Positions 20,611-28,853 of a DNA stretch of 64,000 bases are shown in pieces. Every line of letters begins with the position of its first letter. Position 1 is the first letter of the stretch. Position numbers and translations under genes: made by a program. Below the pieces are notes generated by a model, which saw only the letters and a list, made by a program, of their open reading frames with translations, did not search any database and was not told the DNA's origin. The stretch comes from Burkholderiales bacterium (lineage in GTDB: Bacteria; Pseudomonadota; Gammaproteobacteria; Burkholderiales; Burkholderiaceae_F). The stretch is taken from NCBI GenBank assembly GCA_020355165.1, contig CP070661.1, forward strand, positions 2,524,724 to 2,588,723. The letters run 5' to 3'.

Positions 20611-21110
20611 CCGCCCGGCGGACGATCCGGCACTGCTCCGGCATCGTCGCCGCCGCCTACGACCGTTTCTTCGGCATCCTCGCCGAGCCGGACGAGGCCC
20701 GCGCGGCGCCGGCCTGCTCCCTGCGCGCACTCGAACCCGGCGGCGAGGTCCTGATCCCGGTCAGCGAAGCCAGCGCGGCGAGCGAGGCGGTGCCCGACTG
20801 GCGCGAGCGGCGCAACGTCCGCCTGCCCGACGAGGACGCGCAGCTCGTCGTGTTCGGACGCACCGCCCATCAGGACGACGGCAGGCTGCAGCGCTGGCGC
20901 CGGCGCCACGAGGTCGAGCGGGCGGGCCGGCAGAACGCGGTGTTCTTCCGCGAGCACGCGGTGCGCCGCTACGGCACCGGCGAGTTCAGCGGGCTGCTGC
21001 CGGCGGCCGGGTTCGAGAGCATCGAGGTCCGCCGTGGATATACTGGGCCGCAGCCGTCCGACCCGGCCGACGATCTCGTCTTCTCCGCGCGCCGCCGACC
21101 CCGCAGATGA
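20607..21110 (+). CDS. SAM-dependent methyltransferase remnant, internally deleted
   Basis: A 167-residue open frame starting at ATG 20607, overlapping lspA and coaBC by 4 bp each. The last 130 residues look like the C-terminal half of a class I methyltransferase: a post-motif IV loop [12 protein letters not shown], then [42 protein letters not shown] and DDLVFSARR. The first 30 residues contain AAYDRFFG, the usual N-terminal start of such enzymes. The SAM-binding core with the GxGxG motif that should lie between, about 80-110 residues, is missing, yet the frame stays open across the join. It therefore cannot bind SAM in the normal way. It may be a decaying gene kept in frame by operon coupling, or an assembly deletion. 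No function is assigned. Confidence 0.65.
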   Translation: MTARRTIRHCSGIVAAAYDRFFGILAEPDEARAAPACSLRALEPGGEVLIPVSEASAASEAVPDWRERRNVRLPDEDAQLVVFGRTAHQDDGRLQRWRRRHEVERAGRQNAVFFREHAVRRYGTGEFSGLLPAAGFESIEVRRGYTGPQPSDPADDLVFSARRRPRR

Positions 21111-22315
21111 ACCTTCAAGGCAAACGTCTCGTCATCGGCATGACCGGCGGCATCGCCGCCTACAAGGTCTGCGAACTGGTCCGCCGCCTGCGCGACGAGG
21201 GCGCGGCGGTGCGCGTGGTGATGACCGGCTCGGCGCAGGAGTTCGTCACCCCGACCACCATGCAGGCGCTGAGCGGCGAGCCGGTCGCCACCGACCAGTG
21301 GGGGGTCCAAGGCGCACGCGCCGCCAGCGCGATGCCGCACATCGACCTGTCGCGCGACGTCGATGCGATCCTGATCGCCCCGTGCACCGCCAACTTCATC
21401 GCCAAGCTGGCGCATGGCCTGGCCGACGACCTGCTGTCGGCGCTGGCGCTCGCCCGCCGCCTCACGCCGCCCTGCCCGCTGCTGGTGGCACCGGCGATGA
21501 ACGTCGAGATGTGGAACAACCCGGCCACGCAACGCAACGTGGCGACCATCCGCGGCGACGGCATCGAGGTGCTCGGGCCGGCCAGCGGCAGCCAGGCCTG
21601 CGGCGAATCCGGCGCCGGCCGCATGCTCGAGCCGCACGAACTGCTCGAGGACCTGATCGCATTCTTTCAGCCGAAAGCCCTGGCGGAGCGGCGCGTGCTG
21701 ATCACCGCCGGCCCGACCTTCGAGCCGATCGACCCGGTGCGCGGCATCACCAACCTGTCGTCCGGCAAGATGGGCTTCGCGCTCGCCCGCGCGGCGCGCG
21801 AGGCCGGCGCCAAGGTGACGATGGTGGCGGGCCCAAGCAGCCTGCCGACGCCGCGCGGCGTTCGCCGCATCGACGTGCTGACCGCGCGCGAGATGTACGA
21901 CGCCGTGATGGGCTACGTCAACCGCGCCGACGTCTTTGTCGGCGTGGCGGCGGTGGCCGACTGGCGGGTCGCCAACGCCAGCGCGCAAAAGCTCAAGAAG
22001 AACGCCGGCGCCGCGCCGCCGGCGCTGCAGTTCGAGGCCAACCCGGACATCCTGGCGGCGGTCGCGGCGATGCCGGGCGGGCCGCTTTGCGTGGGCTTCG
22101 CCGCAGAGAGCGAGAACGTGATCGCCCACGCGCAGGCCAAGCGCGCCGCCAAAGGCGTGGCAATGATCGTCGCCAACCAGGCGCAGGAGGTGCTGGCCAG
22201 CGAGGAGGCCGAGGTCCACCTGATCGACGCCGCCGGCGTGCGCACGTTGCCGCGCGCGTCGAAGCTCGAACAGGCGCGCGAGATCGTCGCCGCGATTGCC
22301 CGGCACCTGGGCTGA
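21107..22315 (+). CDS. coaBC: Bifunctional phosphopantothenoylcysteine decarboxylase / phosphopantothenate-cysteine ligase
   Basis: Two steps of coenzyme A synthesis in one protein. The N-terminal flavin-dependent CoaC domain shows GKRLVIGMTGGIAAYK, HIDLSRDVDAILIAPCTANF, PAMNVEMWNNPATQ and the ACGESGAGRM loop with its active cysteine. The C-terminal CoaB domain starts near residue 190 with VLITAGPTFEPIDPVRGITN and has FVGVAAVADWR and GFAAESEN. The 402-residue length is normal. The start overlaps the upstream methyltransferase remnant by 4 bp. coaBC beside dut is a conserved pair in betaproteobacteria. Confidence 0.97.
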   Translation: MNLQGKRLVIGMTGGIAAYKVCELVRRLRDEGAAVRVVMTGSAQEFVTPTTMQALSGEPVATDQWGVQGARAASAMPHIDLSRDVDAILIAPCTANFIAKLAHGLADDLLSALALARRLTPPCPLLVAPAMNVEMWNNPATQRNVATIRGDGIEVLGPASGSQACGESGAGRMLEPHELLEDLIAFFQPKALAERRVLITAGPTFEPIDPVRGITNLSSGKMGFALARAAREAGAKVTMVAGPSSLPTPRGVRRIDVLTAREMYDAVMGYVNRADVFVGVAAVADWRVANASAQKLKKNAGAAPPALQFEANPDILAAVAAMPGGPLCVGFAAESENVIAHAQAKRAAKGVAMIVANQAQEVLASEEAEVHLIDAAGVRTLPRASKLEQAREIVAAIARHLG

Positions 22316-22323
22316 ACGAGGTC

Positions 22324-22779
22324 ATGCTCGATTCCCGCGAGCCTCCGCACGGCGACTTCGTCGCCTACGTCGAGAAGATCGAGCGCGAGCAGCTGGTCCG
22401 CGCGATGCAGCCGCACAGGTTGGCCCACCTGTCGCCGGCGGCGCAGGGGCTCGCCGACGGCGCGCAGGGGGATGGCTCGCGCATGCCGACGGCGGCCGAG
22501 GCGCAGCGCGTGCTGCAGACGCTGAAGCCGCAAGGCAGGGACGACACCTCGCCGCCGCGCGGCGCGATGATCGGCGCCATCGTCGGCGCCGCGCTGATCG
22601 CTTTCGGGCTGCTCGCTGAAGGAGGGTTGGTGCTGCTGATCGTCGGAGCGGTGCTGCTGTGGCACAGCCTGCGCCGGCTGCGTCGCGCCCGCACCAGTGC
22701 CGCCCAACCGGCGAAGCAGCATGTCGACCGGGCGTTCGGACAGAACGCAGCGGCCACGACGCGCAGACACGCCGCATGA
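22324..22779 (+). CDS. Small membrane protein of unknown function
   Basis: A 151-residue protein not recognised as any named family. The first 80 residues are polar, with [22 protein letters not shown] and a segment ending RVLQTLKP. A hydrophobic stretch of about 35 residues follows ([20 protein letters not shown], then [17 protein letters not shown]) that could form two membrane spans in a hairpin. The tail is basic. It lies 8 bp behind coaBC and overlaps dut by 4 bp (ATGA), so it is part of the operon and very likely translated. Codon use looks like its neighbours. Confidence 0.7.
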   Translation: MLDSREPPHGDFVAYVEKIEREQLVRAMQPHRLAHLSPAAQGLADGAQGDGSRMPTAAEAQRVLQTLKPQGRDDTSPPRGAMIGAIVGAALIAFGLLAEGGLVLLIVGAVLLWHSLRRLRRARTSAAQPAKQHVDRAFGQNAAATTRRHAA

Positions 22780-23222
22780 AGCTCGACGTGCGGATCCTCG
22801 ACGCGCGGCTGCGCGACGCCCTGCCGCACTACGCCACTGACGGCGCCGCCGGCCTCGATCTGCGCGCGTGCGTCGAGGGGCCGCAGCTGCTGCGACCGGG
22901 CGAGGTGCACCTGATCCCCTCCGGCATCGCCATCCACCTCGAGGACACCGGCTACGCGGCGTTGATCCTGCCGCGGTCGGGCCTCGGTCACAAACACGGC
23001 ATCGTGCTCGGCAACCTGGTCGGCCTGATCGACTCCGACTACCAGGGCCAGGTCATGGTCTCCTGCTGGAACCGCGGCACCGAGCCATTCACCGTGCATC
23101 CGCTCGAGCGGATCGCGCAGATGGTGATCGTTCCCGTCGTCCGGGCGACCCTGAACATCGTCGAGGAGTTCGCCGCCAGCACGCGCGGTGGCGGCGGCTT
23201 CGGCAGCACCGGGCGCCAGTAG
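22776..23222 (+). CDS. dut: Deoxyuridine 5'-triphosphate nucleotidohydrolase (dUTPase)
   Basis: Trimeric enzyme that cleaves dUTP to dUMP and PPi, keeping uracil out of DNA and feeding dTMP synthesis. The 148-residue protein has the five motifs: AAGLDLRAC (I), [16 protein letters not shown] (II), [10 protein letters not shown] (III), LERIAQMVI (IV) and the flexible C-terminal [13 protein letters not shown] (V). ATG 22776 gives [12 protein letters not shown], the family start. It overlaps the small membrane protein upstream by 4 bp and ends the ribF-to-dut block. Confidence 0.98.
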   Translation: MKLDVRILDARLRDALPHYATDGAAGLDLRACVEGPQLLRPGEVHLIPSGIAIHLEDTGYAALILPRSGLGHKHGIVLGNLVGLIDSDYQGQVMVSCWNRGTEPFTVHPLERIAQMVIVPVVRATLNIVEEFAASTRGGGGFGSTGRQ

Positions 23223-23305
23223 GCCGCCGGTCGGTTCGCCGGCCCTTCCTTTCGCCGGCTCCGCGCGCCGTTGATCGCGGTCACGGGCCGGTCGCCGACG
23301 CTCCC

Positions 23306-23311
23306 TATACT
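23306..23311 (+). promoter_or_regulatory. Candidate -10 element (TATACT) for the DUF3141 operon
   Basis: CCCTATACTGCATTGC lies in the 158-bp gap after dut, 70 bp before the DUF3141 ATG. No convincing -35 is at the right distance, so an activator could be needed. Prediction only. Confidence 0.45.
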
Positions 23312-23380
23312 GCATTGCAACATCGGACCGATGCCCGCGCGCGGGCACGGCAAGCCTTGTTCCTCTCGGCAGAGGCAACG

Positions 23381-25726
23381 ATGAGAGATGCAGCCAGCCA
23401 GATGACTTGGGCGGCAAAGACGTCGACCAAGGTGGCGATGCTCCTGAGCAGGCGCCTGCAGCACGCGAACGAGCAGTACCGGCAGCGACTGCAGGAGGCT
23501 GGTACGCGGATCGCCCAGGCGCAGCCGCGGCCGCAGCAAGCGATGACGGCAGTGACCGATACGCTCGCCTACGCGATCGATGCGACGCAGCGCTCGATCC
23601 TGGTGGCGGACACGCTGCGCGAACGCGGCAACAACTTCATCGCCCACGAACAGGCCGGCAAGCCGCCGCTGCTGCACTTCGACTACCAGGTCGTGCTCGA
23701 CGCACGCGGCTTCGAGCGGCCGGTCAACTACGCCCTGGTGCGCATCATTCCGCCGGCTGGCGTCAAGGTCGATCCCGGGCGAAGGCCGTACGTGATCATC
23801 GATCCGCGCGCCGGCCACGGACCCGGCATCGGCGGCTTCAAGGACGATTCGCAGGTCGGCGTGGCGCTCGCCGACGGCCACCCGGTCTATTTCGTCATCT
23901 TCTATCCGGACCCGGAGCCGGGGCAGACGCTGCTCGACGTCACCGAGGCGCAGCGCAAGTTCGTCGCCAAGGTCCGCGAGCTGCATCCGGGCAGCCGCAA
24001 GCCGGCCATCGTCGGCAACTGCCAGGGCGGCTGGGCGGCGATGATGCTCGCCGCCGCCGATCCCGATGCGACCGGCCCGATCGTGATCAACGGCGCGCCG
24101 ATGTCCTACTGGGGCGGTGCCTGGACGGCGGACGCCGGCGACAACCCGATGCGCTATGCGGGCGGCCTGCTGGGCGGCAGCTGGCTGTCCTCGCTGACCG
24201 CCGACCTCGCCAACGGCGTGTTCGACGGCGCCCACCTCGTGCAGAACTTCGAGAACCTGAACCCGGCCAACACCTTCTGGGACAAGTACTACCACCTGTA
24301 CGCCAACGCCGACAGCGAGCCGCCGCGCTTCCTCGACTTCGAGCGCTGGTGGGGCGGCTTCTACCTGATGAACCGCGAGGAGATCGAGTGGATCGTCCGC
24401 AACCTCTTCGTCGGCAACACCCTCTGGCGCGAGGGCATCAGGAGCAGCACCGGCGAGCCGCTCGACCTGCGCCGGCTGCGCGTGCCGATCGTGCTGTTCG
24501 CCTCGATGGGCGACAACATCACGCCGCCGCAGCAGGCGTTCAACTGGGTGGGCGACGTCTACGGCTCGACCGAGGAGATCAAGGCGCGTGGCCAGACCAT
24601 CGTCGGCCTGCTGCACCAGGACGTCGGCCACCTGGGCATATTCGTCTCGGGCAAGGTGGCGAAGAAGGAGCACAGGCAGATCGTCTCGGTGCTGGAGTCG
24701 ATCGAGGCCCTGCCGCCGGGCCTGTGGGGCATGCAGATCGCCGAGGCAGTCGGTCGCGACGGCAAGCCCACCTACGACGTGCAGTTCATCGAGCACCGGC
24801 TCGAGGAGGTGGCAGCCAGGCTGAACCGCTTTGCGCGGCAGGACGAGAAGGCCTTCGAGGCGGTAGCGACGATCTCCGAGTTCAACCAGCGCGCCTACGA
24901 ACTGTTCGCGCGGCCGCTGATGCAGGCCATCGGTAACGAGTACGTCGCGCAGGTCAGCCGCACCTTCCACCCGCTGCGCGTGCAGCGCTGGTCGTGGTCG
25001 GACTTCAACCCGTGGATGTCGTGGGTCGGACCGGCGGCACAGTGGGTCCGCGCAAGCCGGACGGCCGTCGGCAGCGAGGCGCCGGCACGCACAATGGAAG
25101 CGGCCGGCGCGGCGGCGATCGGCGCGTCGCTGGACTACTGCCGGCAGGTGCGCGATGCGCTGAGCGAGGCGACCTTCTTCCAGGTCTACGGCTCGTTCTT
25201 CGGTGCCTATCTGGCGGACGGCGAGCGGCCCAGGCGCGCCGTGCCCGCTGATGCGCGTGAGCTGCCGTACGTGCAGGAGGCGCTGGCCAACATCCGCAGC
25301 GGCGGCTTCGCCGCCGCGGTGGCGCGCGCCGCGGTGCTGCTCGCCCGGCGCGGCACCTTCCTGCCGCTGGCTCGTCTCAGCCGCAACCGCCAGCTGATCG
25401 AGGAGTACGCGGACGTGCTTCCGGCGATGACGCCGGACCACTGGCGCCGACTGCGCGGCGAGCAGGAGATCGTCGTCGACTACGCGCCGCAGGACGCCAT
25501 CGCCACTCTGCCCGACCTGCTGTCGGAGCCCGGAGACCGCGCCCGCTTCGGCCAGCTGTTCGAGCGGCTGCTGGAGGACCCGCGCATCGTCGGCCAGGGC
25601 GTGACCGAAGAGCAGCAGACCATGCTGACCCGGATCGACGGCGTGCTTGGAGCCGGCACCGCGCACGGGGCGCGGCGCCGCCGCCGTGCCGCACGCGGGT
25701 CGACAGCCAGAGGAGCAAGCAAGTGA
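23381..25726 (+). CDS. DUF3141 family protein, PHA synthase-like alpha/beta hydrolase
   Basis: A 781-residue protein of the DUF3141 family. The middle has an alpha/beta-hydrolase core like polyhydroxyalkanoate synthases: a G-x-C-x-G-G box at GNCQGGWAAMML (Cys214), a following Asp378 in MGDNITPPQQ, and His417 in QDVGHLGIFVSGK. These sit where PhaC has its Cys-Asp-His triad. The first 80 residues are helical and could be phasin-like; the last 350 residues are a helical region of unknown role ending in an Arg-rich tail. There is no signal peptide. No activity has been shown for the family as far as I know. It overlaps the MaoC-PTA gene by 4 bp (GTGA), so it probably acts with acyl-CoA and acyl-phosphate metabolism. 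Confidence 0.85.
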   Translation: MRDAASQMTWAAKTSTKVAMLLSRRLQHANEQYRQRLQEAGTRIAQAQPRPQQAMTAVTDTLAYAIDATQRSILVADTLRERGNNFIAHEQAGKPPLLHFDYQVVLDARGFERPVNYALVRIIPPAGVKVDPGRRPYVIIDPRAGHGPGIGGFKDDSQVGVALADGHPVYFVIFYPDPEPGQTLLDVTEAQRKFVAKVRELHPGSRKPAIVGNCQGGWAAMMLAAADPDATGPIVINGAPMSYWGGAWTADAGDNPMRYAGGLLGGSWLSSLTADLANGVFDGAHLVQNFENLNPANTFWDKYYHLYANADSEPPRFLDFERWWGGFYLMNREEIEWIVRNLFVGNTLWREGIRSSTGEPLDLRRLRVPIVLFASMGDNITPPQQAFNWVGDVYGSTEEIKARGQTIVGLLHQDVGHLGIFVSGKVAKKEHRQIVSVLESIEALPPGLWGMQIAEAVGRDGKPTYDVQFIEHRLEEVAARLNRFARQDEKAFEAVATISEFNQRAYELFARPLMQAIGNEYVAQVSRTFHPLRVQRWSWSDFNPWMSWVGPAAQWVRASRTAVGSEAPARTMEAAGAAAIGASLDYCRQVRDALSEATFFQVYGSFFGAYLADGERPRRAVPADARELPYVQEALANIRSGGFAAAVARAAVLLARRGTFLPLARLSRNRQLIEEYADVLPAMTPDHWRRLRGEQEIVVDYAPQDAIATLPDLLSEPGDRARFGQLFERLLEDPRIVGQGVTEEQQTMLTRIDGVLGAGTAHGARRRRRAARGSTARGASK

Positions 25727-27126
25727 ACGAGAAGAGGGTCCGCACGTTCGAGAACACCACCTACGACGAGCTGCAGCCGGGTGCCACCGCGACGGTCAGC
25801 CGCCACGTCAGCGCCCCCGAGGTCGAAGCGCTGGCGCTGGTCAGCGGCGATGTCGACTCCTTCCACCTCGACGCCGACGGCGACGGCATCCCCGATGCCG
25901 TGATCGCCAAGGCGGTGGGCGGCGAGGCGATCATCTCCGGCATGCTGACCCGGCGTCTGCCGGGACCGGGCACGACGGTGCTGGAACAGCAGCTGCGGTT
26001 CGACGGCGCGATCTCGCCGGGCGACGAACTGACCGGCACGGTCACGGTGCTGGAGAAGAAGCCCGAGCAGCGCGTGCTGTTCGACTGCTCGGTCAGACGC
26101 GGCGAACATGTCCTCGTCGAGGGGCGTGTGCTGGTGCGGGCGCCGACGCAGCGGATCCGCTACTCAGACGTGGCCACGCCCGAGATGATCCTGCGCCATA
26201 CCGACGCCTTCGCCCTGCTGATGCGGCGCTGCGAAGGGCTGCCCCCGGTGCGCTGCGCGATCGTGCATCCGTGCGACCGCGACTCGCTGCTCGGCCCGCT
26301 GGAGGCGGCCATGCGAGGGCTGATCGTGCCGGTCCTCGTCGGGCCCGCAGCCAAGATCCGTGCCGTGGCGCAGGACGAAGGCGTCGACCTGTCCGGCTAC
26401 GAGATCGTCAACACGGAGCACAGCCACGAGGCGGCGATGCGCGCGGTGGCGCTGGCGCGCGACGGCAAGGTCGAGGCGCTGATGAAGGGCAGCCTGCACA
26501 CCGACGAGCTGATGGCCGCGGTGGTGCCCTCGGCCACCGGGCTGCGCACCGCACGGCGCATCAGCCACGTGTTCGTGCTCGACGTGCCCGCCTACCCGCG
26601 GCCGCTGATGGTGACCGACGCGGCGATCAACATCCAGCCGACGCTGAAGGACAAGGTCGACATCGTGCAGAACGCGATCGACCTGGCGCACGTGCTCGGT
26701 GTGGCACGGCCCAAGGTGGCCATTTTGGCCGCGGTGGAGACGGTCAACGCCGACATGCCGTCGACGCTCGACGCAGCCGCACTGTGCAAGATGGCCGACC
26801 GCGGCCAGATCACGGGCGGGGTGCTCGACGGGCCGCTCGCCTTCGACAACGCGATCAGCCCGGAGGCGGCAAAGACCAAGAAGATCGTCTCGCCGGTGGC
26901 TGGCCAGGCCGACATCCTGCTGGTGCCCGACCTCGAGTCCGGCAACATGGTCGCCAAGCAGCTGCAGTACCTGGCCGGCGCCGACAGCGCCGGCATCGTG
27001 CTCGGCACGCGCGTGCCGATCGTGCTGACGAGCCGCGCCGACAACGTTCGCACGCGGCTGGCCTCCGCCGCCGTGATGGCGCTGGTCGCACACGCCCGGC
27101 GCGTCTCGCCAGCCGCCAAACCGTAG
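25723..27126 (+). CDS. Bifunctional MaoC-like enoyl-CoA hydratase / phosphate acyltransferase
   Basis: A 467-residue fusion. Residues about 10-140 form a MaoC/hotdog domain (VSGDVDSFHLD, then GMLTRRLPGPGTTVLEQQLRF), as in R-specific enoyl-CoA hydratases. Residues about 150-465 form a phosphotransacetylase/phosphotransbutyrylase domain (MKGSLHTDELMAAV, SHVFVLDVPAYPRPLMVTDA, VLDGPLAFDNAIS, GKQLQ-like VAKQLQYLAGADSAG). The second domain swaps CoA and phosphate on an acyl group, and the kinase next door would then make ATP. The GTG start overlaps the DUF3141 stop. This fusion is annotated in many betaproteobacteria next to DUF3141. The acyl chain length it prefers is not clear; the MaoC part hints at short 3-hydroxyacyl or enoyl substrates. 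Confidence 0.92.
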   Translation: MNEKRVRTFENTTYDELQPGATATVSRHVSAPEVEALALVSGDVDSFHLDADGDGIPDAVIAKAVGGEAIISGMLTRRLPGPGTTVLEQQLRFDGAISPGDELTGTVTVLEKKPEQRVLFDCSVRRGEHVLVEGRVLVRAPTQRIRYSDVATPEMILRHTDAFALLMRRCEGLPPVRCAIVHPCDRDSLLGPLEAAMRGLIVPVLVGPAAKIRAVAQDEGVDLSGYEIVNTEHSHEAAMRAVALARDGKVEALMKGSLHTDELMAAVVPSATGLRTARRISHVFVLDVPAYPRPLMVTDAAINIQPTLKDKVDIVQNAIDLAHVLGVARPKVAILAAVETVNADMPSTLDAAALCKMADRGQITGGVLDGPLAFDNAISPEAAKTKKIVSPVAGQADILLVPDLESGNMVAKQLQYLAGADSAGIVLGTRVPIVLTSRADNVRTRLASAAVMALVAHARRVSPAAKP

Positions 27127-27141
27127 ACCGGCGGCCATCCG

Positions 27142-28326
27142 ATGCCGACCGCGATTGTCGTCATCAACGCCGGCTCGTCGAGCATCAAGTTCTCGGTCTT
27201 CGTCGAGTGGGGCGCCGAGCTGCGCCTGCAGGTGCGTGGCCAGATCGAGAGGCTGTTCACGGCACCCCGCTTCGTCGCCAAGGGCGTCGACGGCGCCGTG
27301 GTTGGCGAACAGGCGTGGGGCGAGGGCCAGCGGCTCGGCCACGACGGTGCGCTCGACTTCCTGCTCGGCTTCCTGCGCGAGCGCAGCGGCGGCATGAACC
27401 TGGCCGGCGTCGGCCACCGCGTCGTGCACGGCGGGCTGGAATACGCGCAGCCGGTGCGCGTCGATCCGCGAGTGCTGGCGGCGCTGGAAAAGTACGTGCC
27501 GCTGGCGCCGCTGCACCAGCCGCACAACCTGGCGCCGATCCGGCGGCTGCTCGAGCGCGCGCCCGACGTGCCCCAGGTCGCCTGCTTCGACACCGCATTT
27601 CATCGCACCAATGCCGATCTGACGCAGATGTTCGGACTGCCTTACGCGATGTTCGAGCAGGGCGTTCGCCGCTACGGCTTCCACGGCCTGTCGTACGAAT
27701 ACATCGCGTCGGTGCTGCCGCGCCACTCGGCGCGTGCGGCAGCGGGCAGGACGATCGTCCTTCATCTCGGAAACGGCGCCAGCATGTGCGCGCTGCACGG
27801 CTGCCGCAGCGTGGCCAGCTCGATGGGCTTCACCGCGGTCGACGGCCTGATGATGGGCACGCGCACCGGCAACCTCGACCCCGGCGTGGTGCTGTACCTG
27901 ATGGACCAACGGGGCATGGACGCGCGTGCCATCGAGAAGCTGCTGTACAACGAGTCGGGTCTGCTCGGCATCTCGGCGATCTCGAGCGATATGCGCACGC
28001 TGCTCGACAGCAGCGAGCCGCGCGCGAGGCTGGCCATCGACCTGTACTGCTACCGCATCCGGCGCGAGCTCGGCTCGCTCGCAGCCGCGCTCGGCGGCGT
28101 CGACGCGCTGGTGTTCACCGCCGGCATCGGCGAGAACTCGGCGCCGATCCGCGCTCGCGTGCTCGACGACGCCGCCTGGCTCGGCATCGAGCGAGATACG
28201 ACGGCGAACGACGGCGGCGGCCCGCTGCTGACCACCGCGGCATCGCGCGTGCTCGGCCTGGCGCTGCCGACCAACGAAGAGCTGATGATCGCCACTCACA
28301 CGCGCACGGTGATCCGCGCGCAGTGA
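27142..28326 (+). CDS. ackA: Acetate/propionate kinase
   Basis: A 394-residue ASKHA-fold kinase that interconverts acyl-phosphate plus ADP with the free acid plus ATP. Family motifs are VINAGSSSIKFSVF at the N-terminus, GHRVVHGG, the FDTAFH loop, YGFHGLSYEYIA, HLGNGASMCA, MGFTAVDGLMMGTRTG and FTAGIGENSAPIR. Butyrate or propionate kinases are relatives, but these motifs fit the acetate/propionate group. It lies 15 bp after the MaoC-PTA gene, and together they form a PTA-ACK route for energy from acyl-CoA. It is the last intact gene of this cluster before the fabI remnant. Confidence 0.95.
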   Translation: MPTAIVVINAGSSSIKFSVFVEWGAELRLQVRGQIERLFTAPRFVAKGVDGAVVGEQAWGEGQRLGHDGALDFLLGFLRERSGGMNLAGVGHRVVHGGLEYAQPVRVDPRVLAALEKYVPLAPLHQPHNLAPIRRLLERAPDVPQVACFDTAFHRTNADLTQMFGLPYAMFEQGVRRYGFHGLSYEYIASVLPRHSARAAAGRTIVLHLGNGASMCALHGCRSVASSMGFTAVDGLMMGTRTGNLDPGVVLYLMDQRGMDARAIEKLLYNESGLLGISAISSDMRTLLDSSEPRARLAIDLYCYRIRRELGSLAAALGGVDALVFTAGIGENSAPIRARVLDDAAWLGIERDTTANDGGGPLLTTAASRVLGLALPTNEELMIATHTRTVIRAQ

Positions 28327-28422
28327 ACCGTGGCCAGCCCGCCGAGCCGGGCCTTCGCCGCGAGCGCCGCGGCTGGCGGCAGCGGCGCGGCCGGTCTCGC
28401 CGCTCGAACAGGGGACCTCGCG

Positions 28423-28549
28423 ATGAGCCGCGCAGCCGCCTGACCGGCGCTGTGCGGCAACGAGGCGCTGGTCGTCGGCATCGCCGACGAGCCTCCGGCC
28501 GGCCGGGCAGACCATCTACGTCGACGGCGGCGTCAGTATCATGGCCTGA
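28423..28549 (+). pseudogene. fabI: fabI (enoyl-ACP reductase) remnant with the middle deleted
   Basis: Only the two ends of a FabI-type short-chain reductase remain. From ATG 28423 the frame reads MSRAAA, a TGA stop, then LCGNEALVVGIADE, which matches the N-terminal NAD-binding strand of FabI. After about 9 further bases the frame shifts and the sequence AGQTIYVDGGVSIMA ends at TGA 28549, the standard FabI C-terminus. About 215 codons between are gone. An intact FabI-like gene follows the MaoC-PTA and kinase genes in other betaproteobacteria as I recall, so this is likely a decayed member of the cluster. It could also be an assembly deletion. The rest of the gap from 28327 to 28422 shows nothing else recognisable. 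Confidence 0.75.
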
Positions 28550-28581
28550 ACTCGCCGATGTGCATCCGAGGAGAAGCGTTG

Positions 28582-28845
28582 ATGGCTTCGCTGTGGCTCG
28601 TCAATCTGCCGGCCGATGTGACCGACGACGAGATCGACGGCTGGCTGCAGAAGTACGGCTTCCCGCCCTGCGACGAGATCCTGCGCGTGCCGGGCGACGG
28701 CTCGCGGCCCGGCGCGGTGGTCAGTTTCGCCGACCTCGACGAGCAGACGCTGCGGCGGCTGCAGCCTCGCGTCGACGGGGTGTTCGTGCGCGACCGGGCG
28801 ATCAGCGCGCAGGTGGCCCCTCCGCCGCGGCGGGAACCCAGGTAG
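28582..28845 (+). CDS. Small RNA-recognition-motif (RRM) protein
   Basis: An 87-residue protein with a single RRM-like fold: a first strand SLWLVNLPADVTDDEI (RNP2-like), a helix DEIDGWLQKYG, then GAVVSFADLDEQTLRRLQ where RNP1 would lie, and a last strand. The aromatic residues of canonical RNP1 are weak, so binding may differ from typical RRMs. A strong GAGGAG site is 9 bp before ATG 28582; a longer in-frame start at 28558 would begin before that site. Single-RRM proteins in bacteria are cytoplasmic and mostly of unknown role. It is 8 bp ahead of the coiled-coil gene, so they are probably co-translated. Confidence 0.75.
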   Translation: MASLWLVNLPADVTDDEIDGWLQKYGFPPCDEILRVPGDGSRPGAVVSFADLDEQTLRRLQPRVDGVFVRDRAISAQVAPPPRREPR

Positions 28846-28853
28846 GCAGCCAG

